Below, piece by piece: positions 36,141 through 46,288 of a stretch of 64,000 nucleotides of DNA (position 1 is its first letter; every line of letters starts with the position of its first letter). Below the pieces are notes generated by a model. That model did not search any database and was not told the origin of the DNA. It saw only the letters and a list, made by a program, of their open reading frames with translations. The position numbers and the translations under genes were made by a program. Source of the DNA: Siphonodentalium dalli (taxonomy: Eukaryota; Mollusca; Scaphopoda; Gadilida; Siphonodentaliidae); the NCBI GenBank assembly GCA_032622095.1, contig CP136062.1, positions 17,299,739 to 17,363,738 of the forward strand. The letters run 5' to 3'.

Positions 36141-36421
36141 TCCTTGGTTGTTGTGCTCTAATTCTGATGTGGCTGCATATGATGTGTTCTAGCAGCTTGC
36201 ATGGGATGAGCTCAACCCACTGATATTGACCCATAGTGATTTCACGATATGGTGATCTCGACCCGTTATTTGGATTTTTGAAGAATACGTGACTTCGACC
36301 CGTTTTTCTGTTATAAATATTTTATTCCGTATTTAACATGATAAGATTTAACATGGTACAAAATAACATGACAAATTTATCACATGATTATTGACATGAC
36401 ATAATCTAATATCTGTTAATT

Positions 36422-36819
36422 TCACTCTGTTGGCCCACGATTTCTCCCCAGAAGTTCCTTGATATTAATATCGCCATCAATGAAATTATTCCTTAGACGG
36501 AAGATTTTCTCTTGGAATTGTCTGTAATTCTCTCATTCCCTTTGTATCACCTTTCTGACACTGACAAGCTTACATCTGATGGCCACAAAATGGCTTTCTG
36601 TGTACATGGCTTTGGTGAGCGTATAGAATCCACCATTTTAGATGTCTTCCCATTCATTCGGTTGTGCCACCCTTCGACATCGTTGTTTGTCTGGACGGAT
36701 TGGTTGAATATACAGCAGCAATGAGGACGCCACACACTAGAATCTGTCCATGTTTGTGTACCATTACCATAGTATGGTACACATAGTGTCGACATCCGGA
36801 TTGACCACTCGTCGTTCAT
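36422..36819 (-). pseudogene. MULE-type (FLYWCH-associated) transposase, C-terminal fragment
   Basis: The minus strand encodes FNQSVQTNNDVEGWHNRMNG, close to the TNNxxEGWHxxLN segment near the C-terminus of FLYWCH/MULE-domain proteins of animals. A frameshift near 36540 leads to NYRQFQEKIFRLRNNF and a stop at 36422, which suits the last part of such proteins. The catalytic domain is missing. It is unrelated in sequence to the MULE at 4.4-6.1 kb. Confidence 0.5.
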
Positions 36820-37540
36820 CCGTCTGTCCTTCCGTCTGACTCTCTGTCCGGAGACACTTTACAAATGATGCGATAATTCAATCATTTTCTATACAATCGG
36901 AACCAAATTTTGGACCGGAGTATATATCCTAAGTAATTGGAACTTATAAACTATTTATTGTTGGATTTAAGTGATCACAATGCAATAAATTTTTTTTAAC
37001 TTAAGTATCTGATATTAATTAAGCAAAACAATTCGATCAAAATAAAATTTTAACTGGCACTGAGTAAGTAGCTATTACATAATAACACAGGATGCCGGCA
37101 GTACACAAAGAAGCATTTAATATATATAGGGTACACTACTATGACGCAAGTGGCGACGTCATTGACAGGATACTGTACACTACGGATACACAAGCCAGAC
37201 TAATCAACAGCAGTCTAGTGTACTAGTTGACCATGCAGTACACTGGACTGCTGTTGATTAATATGGCTTGTGTACCTGTAGTGTACTGTTAACTTTGAAC
37301 TTGAATATACTAGATAAGAAATAACTTACAATAAACGCAGGCCATGCATATATGCAGATTTAAATGATATTACGACATGTTGCTTATGACATATTTTCCC
37401 AAAGATGGCATCTTTTTTTGTTTTTATGCTCGTAAATGACATACTTAAGTAAATAATGTTCTCAAAAACATTAAATTGAGCTGAACGATTGTATCCCACT
37501 CACCATCTTTATACACATATTCCCAGTGCATCTCTGCATT
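36820..37540. other. intergenic with one foldback element
   Basis: An inverted repeat has arms 37175-37223 and 37238-37286 (about 49 bp, roughly six mismatches), each bounded by GTACAC/GTGTAC, around a short loop. It may be a MITE. No coding sequence is seen in the rest. Confidence 0.55.
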
Positions 37541-37544
37541 CATT

Positions 37545-37586
37545 TTGCTGCTGTGGTTAAGGAGTTGATTACTTAGGGCATTACTG
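37545..37586 (+). mobile_element. right-end fragment of the mariner-like MITE
   Basis: CTGTGGTTAAGGAGTTGATT and ACTTAGGGCATTACTG followed by TA match the right end of the complete copy at 40177-40390. Confidence 0.6.
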
Positions 37587-37860
37587 TACATCACAATAAT
37601 TCACCATTTGGGAACCTCAATCTGAGTCTTCCGTGGCTGATGAAGTCGTGCGGAATGGGGTTCCCAGAGGGTGAATTTGATGATGCTAGCTCGCTAAGTG
37701 GGTTAGCGTCACTCTGCAAATGACAGATGACATTTTTTTCCATTTCAGGTTACCCTTCATCGAAACCCTGTTACTAAGAATTTAAAAATTGTCTCTGATT
37801 ACATCCTTCACATGATTGTTTAAGTGGAGTGTGAAAAGCCTCCTTGGTACAGAGGGCAAA

Positions 37861-37925
37861 ATGGCGGCTAACTTCCTTTTAAACCCAGAGGATTCAAGTG
37901 GAGATGTACCGGTACCATCTACCAG
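37861..37925 (+). CDS. TRIM-like protein, exon 1 (N-terminus)
   Basis: The first ATG after an in-frame stop (37813) has a good start context (AAAATGG) and encodes MAANFLLNPEDSSGDVPVPS plus one more residue and two bases of the next codon. The donor is CCAG|GTATGT at 37925/37926. The two leftover bases join the single base opening exon 2, and the frame then runs straight into the RING domain, so I take this as the N-terminus. A possible acceptor (TTTCAG, 37748) upstream would make 37749-37860 a 5' leader. The open frame that continues past the donor for 170 residues is minisatellite and not coding. The intron 1 array is built from this exon's own donor sequence. Confidence 0.6.
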
Positions 37926-38425
37926 GTATGTGTGTATTTTCTCCTCCACTCTTCTACCAGTTGTCTCTATTCTCTTCTCCACTCTTCTGCCAGGTATCTC
38001 TGTATTCTCTCCTCCACTCTTCTACCAGTTATGTCTGTATTCTCTCCTCCACTCTTCTACCAGGTATCTCTGTATTCTCTCCTCCACTCTTCTACCAGTT
38101 ATGTCTGTATTCTCTCCTCCACTCTTCTACCAGTTAGTATCTGTATTCTCTCCTCCACGTACTCTTCTACCAGGTATGTCTATTCTCTCCTCCACTCTTC
38201 TACCAGGTACAAATGTATGTCTGCATCCTCTCCTCCACTCTTCTACCAGTTATTTCTGTATTCTCTCCTCCACTCTTCTACAAGTTATGTCTGTATTCTC
38301 TCCTCCACTCTTCTACAAGTTATGTCTGTATTCTCTCCTCCACTCTTCTACCAGGTATGTCTGTATTCTCTCCGTCATGTTATATTGGCATTCTCTCCTT
38401 CACTCTCATATAGTCAAGTTTACAT
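37921..38425 (+). repeat. ~35-bp minisatellite derived from the exon 1 donor
   Basis: About 13 units of GTATGTCTGTATTCTCTCCT plus CCACTCTTCTACCAG. The first unit is the exon 1/intron junction itself. Each unit holds a pyrimidine tract ending in CAG; in about five of them (near 37991, 38062, 38172, 38205 and 38353) this is followed at once by GTATCT, GTATGT or GTACAA. The others read CAGTTATGT or CAAGTTATGT and lack the GT donor. Confidence 0.85.
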
Positions 38426-38443
38426 CCAGATTCTTGGGTATTT

Positions 38444-39125
38444 TTAGCTCAACTTGACAAAGCCAAGTTTGAGATATTGCTATGGGTTGGCATCCGTCCG
38501 CCCATCTGTGTGTGTGTCCTGCATCAACAATTTCATTTAGCACGTACCCCCTACAAGTTACACCTTATCTAATGGTCACCAAATTTATTTGGATCTTCTG
38601 TGTGACCTCTAGATAGGAGCCATCACTTTTGTTCTTAAATCCTACAGGCCATATCTATTATACATCTCACCCCTACCTGTCTGTCCATCAGGGCATTGAG
38701 CTGTCGGTCCATCCGAACATATCACCTTTTAATTTGCGAGTTAATTATCAGTTTTGTTGTCCTTTGGCATGGTGATAGCACAGGCTAGGGAAAGGATACC
38801 CACACACAACAGGTTTTGTCCATTAATTTTGACCTGAGTTATGTCCCTTGTTTGACTTGGAGATTTGTGAATTGCAAGGATTAAAATCTGATAAGGCCAT
38901 ATTTTTCAAGGTCCCCGACGATCAATATGAAGTATGGTGACGATCGGATAAAAACCACGGCCATCTTGGATTTCAATTTTGAATACGTTGGCATGGCCTG
39001 CAGCCTGCATTTATTGGAGATTTGTTTAGGATCACTTCTAGATGAGACCTATCGACTGCCATCTTGGATGTTACTCTTTGCATGACAATACTTTGGCATA
39101 TCCTACAGGTCACATTTCTCATGCT
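38444..39125 (+). mobile_element. family A-like element, diverged copy 4 (no 3' end)
   Basis: The 5' hairpin starts at 38446 (AGCTCAACTTG...CAAGTTTGAGA), followed by GGGTTGGCATCCGTCC. Diverged monomers contain ATCTTGGATTTC and TTTGCATGACAATACTTTGGC. The 3' terminal hairpin is missing. Confidence 0.5.
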
Positions 39126-39166
39126 GAATGGTTAATTGATGTGATGTTAATTGACATTCGTAACCA

Positions 39167-39590
39167 TCATGTCGAGGCCTGACCGATCTGCTCGCTGAAA
39201 TAATCAAAACAGTGTATTAAATTAATGACACATAAAGGGACTGGGTTAATGGTGACATTTTATCGTGGCATTTGTAATTTAAAATGAGCGTGTTCCTCGG
39301 TTTAAGTGTGGGTTAATCGATGCGTGACGGGACATTCTGAACTATGATGTCGATGCCTGACAGATCTACTCACTGAAATAACGAAAACAGTGTATTAAAT
39401 TAATGACATATAATTACTGGGTTAATGACAACATTTTATCGTGGCATTAGTAATTTAAAATGAGCGTGTTCCTCGGTTTGAGTGTGGGTTAATCGATGCG
39501 TGACGGGACATTCTGAACTATGATGTCGATGCCTGACAGATCTACTCACTGAAATAACGAAAACAGTGTATTAAACTAATGACATATAAA
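39167..39590 (+). repeat. 176-178-bp tandem repeat, about 2.4 copies
   Basis: GTCGAGGCCTGACCGATCTG near 39171 and GTCGATGCCTGACAGATCTA near 39349 and 39525 mark unit starts. AATTTAAAATGAGCGTGTTC and GGGTTAATCGATGCGTGACG are shared. Confidence 0.85.
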
Positions 39591-39618
39591 GGAGTCCACT
39601 CACGAAAATATATAATTT

Positions 39619-39722
39619 ATAATTAAAGATATAAATACACAGGTGTAAAAAATTATTGGTGATATACCGTTTATTCAACCGTAATTGTCGCCCACTGTGT
39701 ATTTATAGCTTTAATTATTATT
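39619..39722. repeat. AT-rich inverted repeat
   Basis: ATAATTAAAGATATAAATAC followed by ACAGGTG pairs with CACTGTGTATTTATAGCTTT followed by AATTAT, with one or two differences. Possible small MITE. Confidence 0.55.
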
Positions 39723-39923
39723 TTGTTCTATACGGTCCCCTGCACCTGGTGTGACCTCATTGATTCTGGATGGTGACCTGTTCTGAGTCAATGCCTTAAT
39801 CCCCCCAAAAAAACGAAATTACAGATGACTATTATAACCAACTGTGTGTCCGTTTGTGTGTCCATCTGTGTGTCCGTCTGTATATATGTATATGCCCTCG
39901 ATCATGGTAGGATACATATAAGT

Positions 39924-40001
39924 ATTTCCGACTAAATCCTGAAAAGTTACCCATAATTCTTCTGACTGTGTTTAAGGAGTCGATAACTTAGGGCATTACT
40001 G
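39924..40001 (+). mobile_element. right-half fragment of the mariner-like MITE
   Basis: GACTAAATCCTGAAAAGTTA, then CCCAT, and the closing ACTTAGGGCATTACTG with TA match the right arm of the full copy at 40177-40390. Confidence 0.65.
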
Positions 40002-40176
40002 TATATTATGATATAATACATATGATTATAATTGTTTTATTCTTTCTTGTGATAGTTTCGATTCAAAATCTGCTGTCCTGATTGGAATTTGCAACGATCA
40101 CATTACTTTTTGATGAAGATATATTATGAGACGGAATGATCGACCTCACGTACAAACACTGTCGTCATATGAGCTA

Positions 40177-40390
40177 CAGTAATGCTCTAAGTAATGGACC
40201 CCTTAACCACAGCAGTATTATGGGTAACTTTTCAGGATTTAGTCGGAAATATGGCTTGTTGCCATTCATTGGACAGCTCTCCCCGAGAGTTTTCCAATCA
40301 ATGGCAACAAGCCATATTTCCTTACTAAATCCTGAAAAGTTACCCATTGTTCTGCTGTGGTTAAGGGGTCGATTACTTAGGGCATTACTG
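40177..40390. mobile_element. mariner-like MITE, complete, with TA target duplication
   Basis: The 214-bp foldback begins CAGTAATGCTCTAAGTAAT and ends ATTACTTAGGGCATTACTG, flanked by TA on both sides (40175-40176, 40391-40392). The arms are about 97 bp and roughly 90% identical around a short loop. TA duplication and CAG-starting termini fit Tc1/mariner. Related right ends lie at 37545-37586, 39924-40001 and about 44292-44319. It has no coding capacity; the open frames on both strands mirror the palindrome. Confidence 0.75.
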
Positions 40391-40444
40391 TACATCTTCA
40401 CTATTGATTTGCCTGATGCAATAATTTGATTCACGAGAATCATT

Positions 40445-41013
40445 TGGCGGATTTGAATCAAAATGAAAATGCCTAATTCGCAGGGCTCTATAACTTCTTA
40501 TTTAACAACGTTATCTCGACATGAAAGACGTCCAATATCGAAACTTGTTACAAGCTCGCACAAGCTAGAAATAGAAATAGGCAGACATGTGAAACCTAAT
40601 CCAATCCCCGTAGAGGAACGAACTTGCAAACAATGTAGTCATAATATGGCCGCTAAAGATAAACCTATCGAAGATGAGTCTCACTTTTTATTACACTGCC
40701 CGAAGTACCACAATCCTAGGCAAGTCTTTAGCAGTTACGCGAAGAATGTGATATCAAATTACGATGTGTTAGACGAGCGCCAAAAGCTTCAACAAATATT
40801 CAAATCTAATGATAAACAACTGAGCAGAGCTCTAAGTAAATATTTAATTGAAGCCGAAATATTACGACAATAACACTGTAATCACTCAGCACAAATATTC
40901 TAGTCATATATTTTATTTGCATGTTTATGTATATATTGTTTTTTTTTCTTTCTTTGCCATATCCTGTATCCGTATAGCGATTGCGCAATAAAGTATCTAT
41001 ATATCTATCTATA
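40445..41013 (+). pseudogene. 5'-truncated LINE, ORF2 C-terminus and 3' tail
   Basis: The open frame 40463-40873 (136 codons) contains ISKLVTSSHKLEIEIGRH, then CKQC and HFLLHCPKY, the C-x2-C...H-x4-C knuckle that closes ORF2 in many LINEs. The start is arbitrary since the RT is missing. After the stop come about 110 bases, AATAAA (40987-40992) and a tail of TATC/TATA units to about 41013. The tail ends only about 28 bases before exon 2 of the TRIM gene, in the same orientation. The intact frame implies a fairly recent insertion. It also places a sense polyadenylation signal in intron 1. Confidence 0.7.
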
Positions 41014-41041
41014 ACACAATTTCTTACCTATATTCTTTCAG

Positions 41042-42177
41042 TTTTGAGCTCCTTGAGTTTGATGTTTACCAGAGCCGACTGGAGAACGGTCAGTGCAGTC
41101 TCTGTCGGAGATACTTAAGTGACGTATTACTTCCGAAGAGACTCGACTGTTTTCATGTTTTCTGCCAGAAATGTTTGGCTAAGTGTGTACCAAAGGGGAA
41201 TAAGGAAGTCATGTGTGCCATCCGACTGTGTACTAAGATGACCGTCACGAATCACGTCGAACATTTACCAACGGACAGCTTCTATTTATCTCAGGGCAAG
41301 ATGAAAACAATCGAGTGTAGCCCTGACGATGTGAAATGTGCAGGATGTCCCAATAAGAAGGCTGAATTTGTTTGTTCTGACTGCCATAACTTTTTATTTT
41401 GTAGTGATTGTATGAACAAACATAAATCTGACGCTGTAGGCAGATCTCACACCATCCACTCACTAACATCCCTCAATCCCAATGACCTTAAGAGCTTCTT
41501 TTATCCTAAGATCAAATGTTCCAAACCCAAGCATGAGGATTATTCGAAAGATATGTTCTGCACAGATTGTAAGATTCTTATTTGTATGCGGTGTGCTACT
41601 ATTGATCATTCGAATAAAGGACATCATATCCAGGAAGAGTTAGAGGCATTCTCGCCGTACAAAACATCGATAGAAGACAAGCATGTGAAGTTAGATAATG
41701 AGAAGAGAGACGTCCAGAAAGCTGTCAATGATATTGAGGCTGAGTACCGCTCTATTGATGATAAACAAAAGAGCATTGAACAAGAAATAAGTAATATATT
41801 CACATCATGCCAAGAACCGCTCACGAAGCAGGAGAATAAACTTATAGAAGACGTGAGACTGCTGTCAGACACAAAGAAGAGCATCCTCGACAAACAAATG
41901 ACGGAGCTTGCTCAGCGGAACATGAACGTAGCAACACATCTTGATTACGCTTCATCAGTTTTGACATGTCCTGATCATTCATTAGCACTTGATATTTCTC
42001 AAGAACTGATGACAAAAATGAACAATTTGCTTAGTACAAACAACGAAAAAGAACTCAAATCGAGAGCAGAATTTAGTTTTGAGACAACTAGCAACTTTGC
42101 AGATTTCAAGTCCTATATAGAGAACCTTGGGAATCTGAAGAACACAGAGACCATATATGAACGAACACAGAGAGTGG
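41042..42177 (+). CDS. TRIM/RBCC protein, exon 2 (RING, two B-boxes, coiled coil)
   Basis: This exon encodes the RING-B-box-coiled-coil core of a TRIM protein, a family that usually acts as E3 ubiquitin ligases and is expanded in bivalves. The acceptor TATTCTTTCAG ends at 41041. The donor is GAGTGG|GTGAGT at 42177/42178. Numbering from the exon 1 Met: RING C40, C43, C58, H60, C63, C66, C80, C85, in which the last pair is C-x4-C rather than the usual C-x2-C. B-box 1 spans C121-H158 (CAGC, FVCSDC, FCSDCMNKH). B-box 2 spans C181-H217 (CSKPKH, FCTDC, ICMRC, H211, H216/H217). A charged heptad-rich coiled coil runs from about 225 to 330. The frame stays open past the donor to 42548 only because the 30-bp intronic repeat is a multiple of three; I exclude that part. 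I cannot say which TRIM subfamily it is, as the C-terminus is not recognised. Confidence 0.85.
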
Positions 42178-42212
42178 GTGAGTATACAACTTACAAGTCA
42201 ATATGTACAGAG

Positions 42213-42441
42213 AACATTGTTACTGTCACCATCGTCATCATCAACATTGTTACCGTCACCACCGTCATCATCAACATTGTTAACGTCACCACCGTCATCA
42301 TCAACATTGTTACCGTCACCATCGTCATCATCAACATTGTTAACGTCACCACCGTCATCATCAACATTGTTACCGTCACCATCGTCATCATCAACATTGT
42401 TACTGTCACCACCGTCATCATCAACATCATCGTCGTCGTCT
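42213..42441 (+). repeat. 30-bp minisatellite in intron 2, next to the donor
   Basis: About 7.5 units of AACATTGTTACCGTCACCAC plus CGTCATCATC, alternating at a few positions (ACC/AAC/ACT, ATC/ACC). It begins 36 bases after the exon 2 donor. Translation in the exon frame gives NIVTVTTVII-like decapeptides. Confidence 0.9.
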
Positions 42442-42681
42442 CGAAATTACGCGTATTAAAAGTCAAAATCTGGTGCAAGATCAAAAGTCTTCCAAGAATG
42501 GCAGATTACATAGTCTGGCATTGGCAGCTAAATATCAAAGATGCATGACGTCATCTTTGATGTTCCGATGTCTGGTAAAACATGTGCACTGACGCCACTG
42601 GGTCATTGGCAAAGATCAATACAATCGTTTTTACTGCAGTACGGCGTGGTCATTTGACATATACTACTTGTAGACATTATC

Positions 42682-42756
42682 ATGGATACCCAAGAAATGA
42701 GTAAATCAGATGTCTGGGCACATTTCAAAGAGAAATTGGCAGAATGCAAACTCTGA
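42682..42756 (+). pseudogene. possible BED zinc-finger start, hAT-type remnant
   Basis: An ATG followed by 24 codons includes SKSDVWAHFKEKLAECK before a stop. The spacing of W, HF and C resembles the opening of BED fingers in hAT transposases (VWxxF...C). Too short to be certain; no transposase follows. Confidence 0.2.
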
Positions 42757-42759
42757 GAA

Positions 42760-44150
42760 CCAATATATATGCTCGGTCTATTCTTCTAACATTACTGAGT
42801 TTGAGTAATCTCAGTCGATAAATTTCAAATGAACTCAAATCAGAGTGGTGTTCCCATGCAGTCGGACTTATTTGCATCCTAATGACTAATTCTCAGCATT
42901 TGATTGTCTTCTAGCAGAAAACACTGTTTTCAGCAGGTTTTCAGCTGTTTTTTAAATTTTCATTTGTTAACTACATAAAGTTCACAAACTTCATAATTGT
43001 GTTTATCGGTCGTCAGTCATCCTATCCATCTCAAATCGCCAAAGACACCCAGCAGATTACCTGAGTCACATAACTTAATAATCGGCCAGTCCCGCAATCG
43101 CTATAATGCCAATAACAAACTTCCGATATTTGCATGTACGAACATGTATATAGGTCACACAATATTCTTCCCAAAATGAGAACGATAACAAGTCAGGTAG
43201 CAGTCGCAACTGCAGTACAAACAGGTCAAGCATGACACGTCTATTTATAAACAAATGCGAGTTTTAGTTCACTGTGTCATCTGCCAAGTTGTCAACACGT
43301 GACTTTGTGACGTTCGTGTTTGGCGATTTACATTCGTTCAATACAAGCTCTATCTGTGTAAACATTACACGAGTTTGCCATACAGTTAATAAATCAAATT
43401 ATGCTGGCATATTGGTACATATTATGGTGTAAATAATCAGTGTAAAGTCTTAGGTTGAAAATGGCGGTTAACCGGTTATGATCCGGTTACACGTCGCGGT
43501 TAACAGGCTACAAAAATAGGTCAACCGTTTTAGCACTATCAAAAGTACATTAATTCTATGAAATAGCAGTCAGCTATGCATTAATCTATTTACTGCAAGA
43601 TTTCATGGCCAAATCTCATTGATAAATTTGTCATTTAAGTCATGTTTTACATTCAAAGTATCGAGGTGGCTTCTAGCACTTAGATAACTACGGAACTGTT
43701 TTTACTCCAGTAATGACATGTTATGATTAAGAGAGTGAGTTGGTGCTGCTATACGCAGTCTCGACACAGGGACGTGATTATAGACGCCCCCTTGAACCAC
43801 ACCAAAATCGGAGGTTTGTGCGTAAATCCAATTGTGCGCCCCCATCTAGTATTAAATTCAGCACTCTACTTTGCTTCAAACATAAGCATGTATTTTTTCT
43901 CAAGCCGAACAACGGACGTATACTAGAACATATACGTCAAAATTATACAGTTTTCAACAAGTCGGGATTAAAAACATAAAATATATCGTGTTGAGTACCG
44001 ATGGTGATAACAAAAACATACAATCAACTCCTGGTCGATTATGAAGTTACCACTTAGCCGTGATTGCTAAAACACAAAACGATAACATACACTGGTAGAT
44101 GCATGGGTAGTACCCCTCTCTTTCCCATTAAATATTCAAATACCGGAAGG
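42760..44150. other. intron 2, no exon recognised
   Basis: No splice-bounded coding piece is seen. CCGGTTA/TAACCGG words cluster around 43465-43510. Open frames at 43723-43979 overlap in two frames and have no family motif. Confidence 0.4.
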
Positions 44151-44154
44151 TTAA

Positions 44155-44305
44155 ATTTTACGTGCAGTGTAACCGTAGTTAAGGGTTATTAACTGCGGTG
44201 ACCTAACCGCATGTAACTGCGATGCCACCGCAGTTACGGCAAATAACTGCGGTGCGGTTACAGTTTAACCGCAGTTGTAAACGGATTATAACTGCAGTTA
44301 ATGGG
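44155..44305. repeat. cluster of AACTGCGGT/ACCGCAGTT words
   Basis: Within 150 bases the words TAACTGCGGT, ACCGCAGTTA and close variants appear at least seven times in both orientations, giving overlapping dyads. It directly precedes a mariner-like MITE end (about 44292-44319). Confidence 0.65.
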
Positions 44306-44321
44306 TCATTTACTTAGGGCA

Positions 44322-44602
44322 TAACAGTATAGTCAACTTCCCTCATCCGATCATCACCAAACTTCATATTAATCTTTATATTGATCTACTAGATGGAAGC
44401 TATAAAATGATTTTGAATTTCATTGGAAAACTTAGCCATCAGCAACCATCTTGGATTTTACTTTATATGTATCTCTTCATGTTGATAATCTAGTATTACT
44501 TAGACCTTTCAACTTTCCGCATTCCTTATCGCTCCATTGACTGTAACACATGACATTATTTGCTTTCCAAGTTGAGCAACAGTGTCATTGACACTTTCAT
44601 TG
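44322..44602 (+). mobile_element. family A element, 3' portion only
   Basis: One monomer remnant (ATCATCACCAAACTTCATAT, ACCATCTTGGATTTTACTTT) leads to TTTCCAAGTTGAGCAACAGT and the hairpin AGTGTCATTGACACT with TTCATT. The 5' part is replaced by the MITE end to its left. Confidence 0.6.
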
Positions 44603-45049
44603 ATGTCTCAGAATTAGTTGATTTCTCAGTCATCAATCAACAAAACCTTAATGGACTTTTCTACAGCTGTCAATCAAATATTTATTAGCAGATATTTTCG
44701 ACCAATCAGCGACTGAACCGGCCAATGGCTGCAGTGAAAATTCTGCTGCCATCTTTCTTCACCCTAATTTTGATATCCTTGCATACATTCAGTGTTAAAT
44801 TGGCTACCGGTATATTCCAACAACTTTTTTGTTGTCAAATCATAATATACTGAGATTTATATTTGCGCCATGATGTTATATATTTTTCCGTGATTATAAC
44901 AATGTTTCTCATTTAGCATGACACTTCTCATAAATTTCACATTTAATGGCAAAACGAATGTGTGTTATCTGGTATCAAAGAGTTCATGGATCTGTCTGTC
45001 TGTTCTGTTAACGATTTTTCTTCCAGAGCCTTTGATCGATTTCAACCAA

Positions 45050-45960
45050 ATGTGGTGCCTCGAGGTACCCCGAGATATGTTATAACAGCCGTAGTTTGTT
45101 TAATTAAAATTTTTAAACAAATTTAATTTTTATTTAATTTTTTTTTCAATTTTTTTTCAATTTTTTAACAAGAAGTTTCAATCTAAAAATCTAAAAAGAA
45201 AATTTTAAATTTTAAATTTAAGTTTAAAATTTAAAAATTAAAATAAAATTGTCTTTTTATTTAAATCAAACAAATTTGTTTAAGTTTCAATCTAAATATC
45301 TAATTAGAAAATTAAAAACTTTTTTTTTTTATTAAAAAAAAAAATAAATAAATAAAAAAAAAGAGATTTATTTTTTTGTTCAACAGCAGATCAGAGTTCA
45401 ATCTAAGAAAAATATTTTTTTTTAATTTAAATAAATTTTTTTTTAATTGTTTAAAAGATCAAAATTTGCACGAATCATATATCGACACTGTCTGTTTCAG
45501 CCAATGCAAGTGCTGGTGTGTTCACCTCAGAAGTCGATCTCGCGCAACAGACAATATTTATATCGGTAAATTCTTATTACCAGTGGGCGGTGCTACCACT
45601 GTGGGTGTGGTCTCTGTGGAAAGCTCCATTAGGTCAATAAAAGGATGAATAATAGCCTCAATAATCAATAATTAATCAAGAAAACCTTAATTAGAGTGAA
45701 TAATAGTCTCAATAATTAATAATTAATCAACAAAACCTTAATTAGGTCAATAAAATGGTAGACAATAGTGTCAATAATTAGTCAATAAAACCTTAGGACA
45801 ATAAAATTAGGTCAATAAAAGGGTGGTTATGGCCTTAATAAATTATTAAAAATCAACAAGACCTTAGGTCTAATAGACTTAATAATTAATCAACGAAACC
45901 TTAATTAGGTCAATAAAAGGGTGGTTATAGCCTTAAAGGGATACTGTACCCAAATGTTGT
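45050..45960. repeat. low-complexity A/T tract and degenerate AT-rich minisatellite
   Basis: About 45105-45460 is nearly all A and T with long runs. Between 45640 and 45930 the phrases CCTTAATTAGGTCAATAAAA, AATAATTAATCAA and AGGGTGGTTATGGCCTTAA repeat irregularly. An open frame at 45376-45648 reflects composition. No exon is seen. Confidence 0.6.
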
Positions 45961-46288
45961 TGTTGGTTTCTATAGTCTCTGAGTCGGAGAATAAGGTAAC
46001 AATTTTTCCATTATTTGAAAGTCTGTTGAGTACGAAGTAGTGTTACAGATGGCAAATTTACCGGAATGCAAAAATACAAATTGTTGTTGTCGAGTAATTT
46101 TTGTACAGTTTTCAACCAAATGTATCAAATAAAAGTTATATTATATATGCATACTAGTCCCATATACTCATTTATGTTATTGCATCGTCACTAGTCAATG
46201 AGTGGCTTGAGTTTTCTCCCCGTATCAGCATAATGTTTCAAACGATCATGTGTGCAATGGGTTTACTAATCCAGTATCCCTCAATTAT

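Larger units (their letters stand above)
34612..36215 (-). pseudogene. LINE reverse transcriptase, broken and internally expanded
   Basis: At about 36150-36215 the minus strand encodes IPCKLLEHIICSHI, a segment found before the first RT motif in CR1/Jockey-like LINEs. At about 34630-34833 it encodes VDVAILDF, then KAFDTV (RT motif A with its catalytic Asp), then PHHELLHKLQHYGIRG and LHSWMSSILLDRK. A stop replaces the residue before KAFDTV and a frameshift follows it. Between the two halves lie 29-bp minisatellite arrays and a ~1.1-kb insertion. The rest of ORF2 is missing on both sides. Confidence 0.6.

Noticed and set aside
37816-38457. 213-codon open frame with repeating SPPLFYQ/LLHSSTS-like peptides
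   Set aside because: Only the first 22 codons from the ATG fit an exon; the rest is the ~35-bp intronic minisatellite, which is open in several frames.
40136-40461. Overlapping open frames on both strands
   Set aside because: They mirror each other because the sequence is a MITE palindrome.
42178-42548. C-terminal extension of the TRIM reading frame
   Set aside because: It follows a perfect GTGAGT donor and is encoded by a 30-bp repeat; phase agreement with exon 3 supports splicing instead.
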